Of a stretch of DNA of 64,000 nucleotides, positions 36,101 to 48,100 are shown piece by piece. The position numbers and the translations under genes were made by a program. How positions within the stretch are numbered: position 1 is the first letter of the stretch; the number at the start of each line of letters is the position of its first letter. Location: assembly GCA_903882805.1 (NCBI GenBank), contig CAIRYK010000069.1:1-64000 (forward strand). Reading direction: 5' to 3'. The notes beneath the pieces are model-generated. The model worked only from the letters and a program-made list of their open reading frames with translations. It did no database searches and was not told the DNA's origin. The DNA comes from an uncultured Bacteroidota bacterium (GTDB lineage Bacteria; Bacteroidota; Bacteroidia; Chitinophagales; Chitinophagaceae).

Positions 36101-39100
36101 CTTGGTTGCCGCGTGAATACACCTATGACTGTAAATACGTTATCGCCTATCACAGGACCAACATCAGTATGCGCAGGGCAAACAATTACATTATCAGAAG
36201 TAGGTCTTGGTACATGGACGAGCAGTGATGTTTCTGTTGCAACGGTTGGCTCTATGACCGGAGTTGTTAGCGGCGTGGCTGGAGGTTCTGCTGTTATTAC
36301 ATATAGCCTATCAACAGGTTGCGCTACCACAACTACAATCAATGTTAATCCTATTTCACCTATTGTTGGTGGAGGTATACTTTGTTTGGGACAAACAGTT
36401 ACACTCACTGATGCCACAACAGGCGGCACATGGGTAAGTACTAACACAGGTGTTGCAACAATTGGTTTTACTACAGGTCTGGTTACCAGCGTAGCGGCTG
36501 GTACAACAACAATCACCTATTCATTAGGCGGTAGTTGTTATGCTGTTACAACTATGAGTGTTGTCTCTCTCTCTGCAATCACAGGTCCAACTTCGGTTTG
36601 TGCCGGACAAACAATCACGCTGGTGCAAACTGGTACTGGTGGATTCTGGTCGAGCAGTGCAGCTGGCGTGGCAACTGTAGGTTCCACAACAGGTATTGTT
36701 ACCGGCGTATCAGCCGGAACTGCAATAATTTCCTACGATGTACCGGGTGGTTGTTTCGTAACCTACACTGTAACAGTCAATCCACTATTACCCAATAGTG
36801 GAGCATCAAGTATTTGCGCTACTCAGTCTACAACACTTACCAATGGAGTAACAGGCGGTGTTTGGACAAGTAGCGCTCCGTCGTTTGCTACCGTTGGCTC
36901 ACTAACTGGGGTTGTTAATGGCCTATCGGCTGGCGTAACTACAATATCTTATACGTTAAGTACAGGCTGTAGGTCTACTTCTACATTAACTGTTTATCCA
37001 CTTGCTGCAATTACAGGTTTATCGCAAGTTTGCGAAGGATTGAATATTACATTAGCCAATGCTGCTTCAGGCGGCGCTTGGAGCAGCAGCGATATTTCTA
37101 TCGCAACAATTGGCTCTACCAACGGTATAGTCACAGGAGTTGCCGCCGGAACTGCGGTAATTTCATACATTTTGAATACCGGTTGCTCAGCGTCGACTAC
37201 TATCACCGTAAATCCTCTAGCTTCAATAACAGGCCTCTCATCTGTGTGCGCAAGCCAAACAATAACATTGGCGAATACAGTAAGCGGCGGCGTATGGTCT
37301 AGTAGCGCCACAGCAAAAGCAACAGTAGGATCTGCTACGGGTGTTGTAACCGGTATTTCAGCTGGTACTGCAACAATAACCTATTTGTTACCAACAGGAT
37401 GCCGTGCAACAACGCCGGTTACTGTATTTCCATTTACTGGTACTGTTGGCGCCACGAGCGTTTGCGTAGGACTAACAACAACATATACAAATGCTACGCC
37501 AAGCGGATCTTGGATAAGCAGCGATATTACTGTTGCCACAATAGGTAGCGCATCGGGAGTAATAACCGGAGTAAGCGCCGGAACGTCAACTATTTCATAT
37601 GCTTTAGCATCCGGCTGTATTGCAGTAAACGTCATTACAGTTAATCCGTTAGCGCCAATTGCAGGCCCGACATCGGTATGCGGGACTCAGCAAATAACAT
37701 TGACTAACGCAGTTGCAGGCGGTATATGGACCAGCAGCGCACCAGCACGCGCCACAATAGGTTCTGCTTCGGGCGATGTAACAGGTATTACTGCAGGCAC
37801 AACAGTTATTTCTTACGTTCTGCCAACTGGTTGTTCTGCCACCTATACAGTAACTGTCAACCCACTTTCACTTGTAGCTGGTCCTTCGGGAGTTTGTGTA
37901 GGGCAAACTATTACATTAACGGATGCTACAAGCGGAGGTTCATGGATTAGTAGCGATGCATCGATTGCGTCTGTTGGTTCTACTTCAGGTATTGTATCTG
38001 GCGTGTCGGCAGGTACTGCAACAATATCTTATGTTATGGCAACTGGTTGTACCGCAACAGCCAGTGTGACTGTCTTCCCATTATCTCCAATAGCAGGCGC
38101 GACTTCAGTATGCGCTACGCAAACAATAACGCTGACTAACGCAACGCCAACTGGCACATGGAGTAGTAGTAATACCGGTGTTGCCACGATTGGTTCTGCC
38201 ACTGGTATTGTTACTGGGGTAGCTGCAGGTACAACAGTTATATCATACACACTTGCAACGAATTGCACGTCTATAACAACAATAACAACAAATCCACTTT
38301 CTGCTATTACTGGTCCGACGACAGTCTGCGTTAGCCTAACATCTACCCTAAATAATGCAACTACAGGAGGTACCTGGAGTAGCAGCAATACCGGTGTGGC
38401 AACTATTGGCTCAACCACGGGGATAGTAACGGGCGTTGCCGCAGGAACAACTACGATTTCTTATATATTGCCGACAGGCTGTACCGAAGTCTATAATGTA
38501 ACAGCTAATCCTTTGTTACCCATTACTGGCGCTACTACTGTTTGCGGCGGTCAGAACACTACACTTGCAAATGGTGTTTCCGGCGGTACATGGACTAGCA
38601 GCGATGTTACTATCGCTACAGTAGGTTCAACTACCGGTGTAGTAACAGGCGTAGCAGCAGGCACATTAACGATTACGTATACATTGGGCACAGGTTGTGC
38701 AACCACCACCACAATGACCGTTAACGCAATGTCGGCAATTACCGGATCTACATCTGTTTGTCAGGGCCAAACTATGACTCTAGCGGATGCTACGTCAGGC
38801 GGCACATGGAGCAGTAGTAATACAGGTGTTTCAACAATTGGCTCTACTACCGGTATTGTTACCGGTGTTACTGCGGGCACTTCCGTAATATCTTACATTA
38901 TGCCTACCGGATGTACGGAAGTTGCAACAATTACCACTCAACCATTCCAAGCTACTACTGGTCCGAATGCAGTTTGTGTCAGCCAGACGATAACATTAGT
39001 AAATCCTACCTCTGGAGGAACATGGTCGGCAAGCGCACCAGCAATTGCAAGTGTAAATATCCTTTCAGGTACCGTGAACGGTGTTAGCGCCGGGACTGGT

Positions 39101-42100
39101 ATCATCACATTCACCGTGGCGAGTACTGGTTGCACTAATACCACATCTGTTACGGTTAATCCGCTGACAGCTACCACCGGCGCTACCTCGGTATGTGCCG
39201 GACAGACAATAACACTTAGCAATGCTACCTCAGGCGGCGTTTGGTCGAGTTCGGCTACAGGTGTTGCTACCGTTGGCTCCGCAACAGGTATTGTTTCGGG
39301 TATTGCCGCAGGTACATCGGTAATTTCGTATGTTTTACCAACAGGCTGTACTGCGGTATACACAACCACAGTTTTCCCATTGTCAACAATATCGGGAGCA
39401 TCAAGTGTCTGTCAGGGTTCTACAACTACATTGACGAATGGCACAGGCGGAGGTACTTGGAGTAGTTCTGCAACGGGTGTTGCAACAATTGGTTCTGCTT
39501 CTGGTATTGTAACCGGTGTAGCCGCAGGAACAACAACGATAACTTACCTATTGGGTACTGGTTGTGCTTCTACACATTTGATGACCGTAAATCCTATTGC
39601 AGCTATTACAGGAGCAAGCAGTGTCTGCGCAAATCAAACAACTACATTCTCAAACAGTGTAGCAGGCGGCGCCTGGAGTAGTAGCAATACTGGCGTAGCA
39701 AATGTTGGTTCCGCTACTGGTGTTGTATCCGGAGTTACCGGTGGTACAGCAACCATAACCTACTTGCTTTCTACCGGCTGTCAGGCAACAAAAACAATTC
39801 AGGTTAATCCGATATCAGCTATAGGCGGCGCCTCAAGCGTTTGTGTAGGTCAGACTACAACGCTTACAAACAGCGCATCAGGCGGAACATGGACAAGTAG
39901 TACACCCGCTGTAGCTACAGTCGGTTCTACTACAGGCATTGTATCTGGCGTTGCTTCAGGTACTACAACAATCACTTATTCACTGTCTACCGGCTGTAGT
40001 GTAACTACCACAATTACCGCTAATCCGATAGGAGCTGTTACAGGCGCAGCAGCTCTTTGTACAGGTTCTACTCTTACTTTGTCAAACACAGCATCTGGCG
40101 GTGTTTGGACCTCAAGCAATGCTGGCGTAGCTTCGGTAGGCTCTAGCACTGGCGTTGTAACTGGCGTCAGCTCTGGATCTGCCACTATTACCTATACACT
40201 TGGCACTGGTTGTACTGCACTTGCTTCGCTTACTGTAACCACTGTTGCCGCAATTTCAGGAGCTGGCATTGTATGTGTGGGTCAGACTTTAACCGTTACA
40301 GATGCAACACCGGGCGGTACCTGGAGCAGCAGTACGCCAGGCGTTGCTACAGTAGGCTCTACGTCAGGTTTGGTAACAGGCGTAGGCGGTGGAACAGCCA
40401 CAATTTCTTACATAATTTCATCTGGATGTAACGCAATTGCAACCGTAAGTGTTACGTCGATTGCGTCAATAGTTGGACCTACAACTATTTGCGTTGGTCA
40501 AACTGGAACTGTTACAAATGCCACTCCTGGTGGAACATGGAGTAGCGGCAACAACACTATCGCATCTATAGGATCTACAACAGGCGTTATTTCTGGTTTA
40601 CTTGCAGGCAATACAACTATTACCTATAACTACAGCGCAGGCTGTAGAGCAACAATGGCCTTGACCGTAAGCGTATTATCGCCAATCAATGCTACTGGCG
40701 GTTCTACTATCGTCTGTGTGGGTTCTAATCTTAACCTGAACGTTTCGCCTTTTGGCGGTGTATGGTCAAGTAGTAGTAATACAATAGCGGTTGTGGGTTC
40801 TGCTTCAGGTCAGGTAACAGGCGTATCGTCAGGTACAGTAACTATTACCTATATGATTAGTTCCGGCTGTTTCAACACCTACACTTTAACATCTATACCA
40901 ATAACTGCAATTACAGGCCCAACATCTGTTTGCGGTGGACAACAGGTAACGCTGAGCAATGCTACACCAGGCGGTACATGGAGCAGCAACAATATTACCA
41001 TTGCTACAGTAGGTTCAACTACGGGTGTGGTATCAGGTATTGCAACAGGTGGCGCTGCAATCATTTCTTACTCGGTAGGTTCTGGTTGCGTTGTTACTGC
41101 AAATATGAATGTTAATCCATTTAATACTGGTATTGCAGGAACAGCTACCGTTTGTCCTGGATCGTCTACCACGTTAAGCTATGCAGGCGGCGCTGAAGGA
41201 TCAGGGCAAATATGGACGAGCTCAGATATTACGAAGGCAACAATAGGATCGACGAGCGGTGTGGTAACGGGTGTGGCAACTGGTACCGCGACAATTTCCA
41301 TAACGCTGATTAGCGGTTGTGTTACAACCACTGTTGTAACAATGGGTAACGTTTCACCAATCACCGGTTCAAGTACAACTCTTTGTTTTGGACAGTCGCA
41401 AGTATTAAGTGATGCCACACTAGGAGGAACATGGCAAACGAGCGCTGCCCGCGTTTCCTTTAGCACAACTTCAGGTAATGTCACTACCGTTACGGGTATT
41501 AACTCAACAGGACCAGTAAATGTCACTTACACTGCACCAGGAGGTTGTCGAGCAATATACTCAATGACTATATCGACTGTCAATTCTATAACCGGAACTT
41601 TACGAGCGTGTGGTGGCGGTACCCAGGTACTTTCTTCGGCCACTACGGGAGGAGTATGGAGCACAAGCGATGCAACAATTGCTTCCGTCGTCACGCCTGG
41701 GTCGACATCAACAACCGTGACAGCCGGCGTTGGTGGGGGTACAGCGACGATCACGTATGCACTAAGCTCCGCTTGTTATGCAACAGCCACGTTTACTGCA
41801 AACGCTTTGTCTGCAAATTCGGGACCAACTGGAGTATGCACTGGTAATACGATAACGATGACAAACGCTGCTCCCGGCGGAGTTTGGACAAGTAGCGCAA
41901 CTGGCGTAGCTACTGTAGGCACTGGCACAGGTGTGGTTACGGGTGTGTCAGCCGGCACATCGATAATCTCTTACTCTATAGTATACGGAGCTAACACTTG
42001 CCGAGCATTTACAACCATTACTTCCACAACAATGACGCCGACGAGCGGTAATTCACCGATATGTCAGGGACAATCATTGTCACTTACGAATAGTACTGCT

Positions 42101-45100
42101 GGTGGAACATGGTCAAGTAGCAATACCGGTGTTGCCAGCGTGGGGACAACGGGTGTTGTAACAGGCGTCGGCGGCGGCACCTCGATTATTTCTTATTCAT
42201 TACCATCGGGTTGCGCAGCGCAAACGACTGTTACAGTCACGCCAATCGACGTAATAACCGGAGCCGGAGCGCTTTGTGCAACACAAACCTTGACACTTGC
42301 AGATGCTGCCCCTGGCGGTACCTGGACAAGTAGCGCTACAGGTGTAGCTACGGTAGGAACAGGAACCGGGATTGTAACCGGTGTTTCATCAGGCACAGCA
42401 ATAATAACTTATAGCACATCTGCATCTTGTAGAGCCACTGCAACGGTTACCGTCAATCCACTAACCGCGACATCTGGCGTTACTAATATATGCACAGGTC
42501 AATCAAACACATTTACTAACCCATCGGCCGGTGGTACATGGAGTAGTAGCGATGCGGCGATAGCATCTGTAGGTTCGGCTACAGGTATTGTTTTGGGCGT
42601 GACTTCTGGCACTGCAATAATATCCTATGCGTTACCTACAGGTTGTACGGCATTGTTTACTGTAACTGTTAATCCAATTTCAACTATAACTGGCGCAACA
42701 AGCGTATGTGCAACTCAAAATACAACATTGTCTAATGCTACAGCCGGCGGATTATGGACAAGTAGTAATACTGGCGTAGCAACAGTTGGTTCTGCTTCAG
42801 GCTCAGTAGCTGGCGTTTCGGGCGGTACGTCTGTTATCAGTTATACAATGCCTACCGGTTGCTTTGCAGTGTCAACGCTTACCGTCAATCCGCTATCTGC
42901 AATTGCAGGCGCTTCAAGTGTTTGCGTTGGACAGAATATTACTTTGACAAATGCAACAGCGGGTGGTAGCTGGATAAGTTCGGCCACTGGAGTTGCTACT
43001 ATTGGCTCAAGTACTGGTATTATTACAGGGGTAGCTGCAGGTACAACAACAATATCTTATGTGATGGCAACAGGCTGTACTTCTTTATCTACAGTATCAG
43101 TAAATCCATTGTCACCAATAACTGGCTTATCGAGCGTATGTATAGGGCAGACAATAACAATGGCAAATGCTACAGCGGGCGGCGCGTGGAACAGCTCGGA
43201 TGTTACTATTGCCTCCGTAGGGGCAGGTACAGGTGTTGTAACTGGCAACCTTGCAGGTACAGCTAGCATTACATATTTGTTGCCAACAGGTTGTTTTGCT
43301 ACATCATCGGTAACAGTTAACCCTCTTGCGGCAAATACCGGTTCTACAAGCGTATGTGCTGGTCAAACCATAACCTTAAGTAATACGAACGCTGGCGGGA
43401 CATGGTTAAGTAGCGTTTCGGGTGTAGCAACAGTTGGCTCGGCAACGGGCGTAGTTACAGGAGTTTCTGCTGGCACAAGCATTATTTCGTATACATTGCC
43501 TACAGGGTGTACTGCAGCAACCACAGTAACAGTTAATCCATTATCGCCAATCAGCGGATCGGCGGGCGTTTGTATAGGGTTCACGATAACTCTTACAAAT
43601 GCAACTGGTGGAGGCGCCTGGAGCAGCTCTGATGCTACAATAGCTTCTGTGGGCGCTGGTACTGGCGTAGTAACCGGAAACCTTGCTGGTACCGCAACAA
43701 TATCTTATCTATTGCCAACTGGCTGTTTGTCTACCGCATCGGTAACAGTCAACTCAATTACGGCAATTACAGGCTCCACATTAGTTTGTATGGGACAACC
43801 TGCAACATTAGCAAACGGTTCTGCTGGCGGTGTATGGACAAGTAGCGCAACTGGCGTTGCAACTATAGGCTCAGCTTCAGGTATTGTAAATGGTGTAACT
43901 ACTGGCACTGCTACAATTACCTATACAATAGGCTCTGGTTGTACAGCTACAACTGTTGTTACTGTTAATCCACTGTCTTCAATAACCGGCGCAACACAAG
44001 TTTGCGCTAACCAGACAATTACACTCGCGAATGCTACTTCAGGCGGTACCTGGAGCAGTAGCGACGCAACAGTTGCTACCGTTGGTTCTACAACCGGTAT
44101 TGTGTCGGGCGTATTGGCTGGAACAGCAATTATTTCTTATATACTTCCAACTGGTTGTACAGCTGTTAGTGCAGTAACTGTTAATCCTATAGCTTCTATC
44201 GGAGGTCCATCCAGCGTTTGTGGCGGTCAGACAATTACGTTGACAAATGCTGCCGCAGGCGGAACATGGAGTAGTACCAATACTGGTAGAGCTACAATAG
44301 GTTCAGCAACTGGTATAGTAACGGGAGTTGCAGCTGGTACTACCGTCATCTCTTATATAATGCCTACGGGTTGCTCGGCGGTAACTACCGTCACAGTCAA
44401 TGCGTTGTCCGCGATAACAGGCGCGAGCGCAGTATGTGTGGGTCAAACAACAACGCTTGCCGATGCAACTGCCGGCGGAACATGGAGTAGCTCTGATGCA
44501 ACAATTGCAACAGTAGGGTCTACCACTGGCATAGTTTCTGGAGTAGCATCGGGTACGGCAACAATTTCTTATGTAATGCCTACGGGTTGTACTGCACAAT
44601 CACCCATTACGGTTAATCCGCTTACCGCAAATACTGGTACTACAAGAGTTTGCGTAGGACAAACAACAACGCTAGCAAATGCAACCGCCGGCGGTACGTG
44701 GAGCAGTAGTAATGTAACACGAGCTACAGTAGGCTCTGCAACGGGAGTAGTGACTGGCGTTGCAGCTGGAACTGCTGTTATTTCTTATGCATTGGCGTCA
44801 GGATGTACAGCATTATCTACGGTAACAGTCAATCCTCTATCGTCAATTGCTGGCACGTTGGCTGCATGCACAGGGTTGACAACAACGCTTACAAATGCAA
44901 CTGCAGGCGGAACATGGAGTAGTACAGATGCAACAGTTGCAACTGTCGGTTCATTAACAGGCGTAGTAACCGGTGTATCTTCTGGCACAGCAACTATCTC
45001 TTATATATTAAGTACAGGTTGTAGCTCGCTTGCAACAGTTACTGTCAATCCATCCGCAGCCATTACGGGCTCTAATAGCGTTTGTGTGCTGCAGTCAATC

Positions 45101-48100
45101 ACTTTGGCTAATGCTGTAACTGGCGGCGTATGGAGCAGCAGCGCAACTGGCGTTGCAACTGTTGGTTCAGCTACAGGCATCGTAAATGGAGTTGCTTTAG
45201 GTACCACCATTATTACCTATGTATTGCCAGGTAATTGTAATGCAGTGAAAACAATAACAGTAAATGCACTTTCTGCTATTACTGGCGCTACAAGTGTCTG
45301 CGTGGGTCGTACGATTACGCTTGCCAATAGTACTGCAGGCGGAACATGGAGCAGCAGCGCAACAGGTGTTGCTACAATTGGTTCAACAACAGGCATTGTA
45401 TCGGGAGTAGCAGCAGGGACAACAAGCATTACCTATACACTTGCCTCGGGTTGTAACATTGCTTCAACAGTAACTGTTAATCCCCTATCCGCAAATACTG
45501 GCGCTACTACTGTTTGTGTAGGTCAGACAATTACATTGGCTAATGCAACGGCCGGCGGTGCGTGGAGCAGCAATGCAGTAGGTAAGGCAACAGTGGTTGC
45601 TGGCACCGGCGTAGTTACCGGCGTAAGCGCGGGAACTGCAGTAGTAACATATTTGCTGCCGTCAGGTTGCTTCTCAACAACTAATATTACCATCAATGCA
45701 ATGTCTGCAATAGCCGGCACAACTGGTTTGTGCGGCGGACAAACAACTACCCTTACCAACGCTACAGCAGGCGGAACATGGAGTACAAGTGATGCAACCG
45801 TAGCGACGGTTGGTTCAACCACAGGTATAGTAATAGGTGTTGGTAGCGGCACTGCAACAATAACCTATACCGTAGGAACCGGATGTGTCGCGCTAACTAC
45901 AGTTACAACAACCTCGGTAGCCGCTATCGTTGGTCCAACGCTTGTTTGTGTTGGTCAGTCAATGACATTGACAAATGCGACGCCTGGCGGCCTTTGGAGC
46001 AGCAGCAATACGCTAAGGGCGACTATAGGATCGACAACAGGTGTTGTTTCTGGTATTTCTACTGGTTCATTTAATGCTACATATACGCTCGGATCTTGTA
46101 ATCTGACTTCTGCTATAACAGTTAATGCATTGTCACCTATAACAGGAGTAACTCCGCTATGCGTATCTATGCAGATAGGACTGAGCGATGCAACGGCGGG
46201 CGGTACCTGGAGTTCGAGCACACCGGCAATTGCAACTATTGGTTCTGTAACGGCAATTGTAACCGGAGTTGCCGCAGGTACAGCAACAATTTCTTATACA
46301 GTTGGTTCGGGCTGTGTTGCCACTACTACTCTTTCTGTAAGCGATTTCAATCCTATTACCGGACCTACGCAAGTGTGTACAGGAACTACAATAACATTGA
46401 GCAATGCATCTCTAGGCGGTACATGGGGAACAGGTAATGTGCTAATTGCTACCGTCGGTTCGGCAACCGGAGTTGTAACCGGTGTGTTAGGCGGTTCAAC
46501 CTTGATTTCTTATACATTAGGAGGATGCAGAGCTACCTACTCAATTGGAGTAACTAACCTTTCTGCAATTACAGGTTCGTCGAACGTTTGTGTTGGTCAA
46601 TCGACAACCTACACTATTTCTGGTACTGGTACTTGGAGCAGCAGTAATACCGGCGCTGCAACAGTAGGTTCTACAACCGGTTTAATTACTGGCGTTGCTG
46701 TTGGTACGGCAGTAATTTCTTACACCACGCCAACCGGATGCTCGGCTGTAAAAACAATTACAGTGAATGCACTATCGATTATCGCTGGTCCTACGGCAGT
46801 TTGCACAGGCCAGACAATTACCTTAACCAATGCGACTGCCGGTGGAACATGGAGCAGCAGCAATACCACAAGGGCTACAATAGGACTTAATACAGGTATT
46901 GTGACCGGCATATTAGGCGGTATTTCTACTATTACCTATACAGTAGGCGCGGCCGCTTGTAAGGCTACCTATCCAGTAACAATAAATAACCTTACAGCAA
47001 TAAGTGGCGCTAGTTCGGTATGCGCTACACAGTCAATTACATTAACATCTACATCTGGCGTATGGAGTTCGAGCAATCCGGCTCTTGCAACAGTAGGCTC
47101 TGCAACTGGTGTTGTTACAGGTGTTTCAGCAGGTAACCCAACAATATCAATTACTCAGTCTAATGGTTGTGTAGCCACAGCGGCTTTAACAGTTAATGCT
47201 TTTTCAGCTATTACAGGCGCATCAAGCGTTTGTATTTCAACGCCAATTACGCTTAGCAATGCAACGGCTGGCGGCTTATGGACGAGCGCTAATCCTACGG
47301 TTGCACGCGTTGGTTCTACTACCGGCCTTGTAACGGGTTTAATTGCTTCTGCCACACGTATTACTTATACCATTGCCGCAACCGGATGCCGTACAAGCGT
47401 ACCAATGACAGTATTGAGTTGTCGTGTATCGAATAGCGTTCAAAATTTGTGTGTAGGTTCTTCTATTTTGATGGATGCGGTTTCTGCTGATAATAACTGG
47501 CATAGCACTAATAATGATGTTGCTACAGTAGATGCACATACCGGATTAGTTACAGCAATAGGCGCTGGTACTGCTAATATATATGCTACCAACCCTAACG
47601 GTGTGGAAACCGTAAATACACCAATTGTAGTTTTCAATACTACAAATATGGTCACCTTGACAGCCAACCCGGGATCAAACATCAAAAATGGTCAAAATGT
47701 AACATTTGTTGCAGCGATCAACAGTGAAGCTCCCGTATCTGGTTATCAGTGGCTGGTAAACGGAAAACAAATACCCGGCGCTGATAAAGTGACGTATAGT
47801 ACAAGCGGACTGAATGACGGTGATAGAGTAAATTGCGCTGTTGCAACTGATTGCGGCATGATGCAAGCTTCAGATGATATTACGATCAATGTAGGTTCTG
47901 GCGTTGTGGCGTATTCTGTTACCGATATCAAGTTGCTGCCCAACCCCAACAACGGTACATTTGTTATTAAGGGCTCGTTGGCTACAAATAACGATCAGGA
48001 GGTAACTTATGAAGTGGTAGATATGCTTGGACAGATTGTTTACAAAGGCACAGCCAAAGCTATATATGGCAAGGTGAATGAACAAGTGAAGCTCAACGGT

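Noticed and set aside
33557-47638. Regular 216-nt period considered as CRISPR or satellite DNA
   Set aside because: Units are translated in one frame, diverged at third positions and without unique spacers, so this is a protein repeat.
33481-47952. Dozens of proline-, valine- and threonine-rich open frames on the minus strand and in other plus frames across the giant gene
   Set aside because: They repeat with the 216-nt period and have the composition expected from reading the Ser/Thr/Gly-rich repeats backwards; none has a start signal or fits a family.
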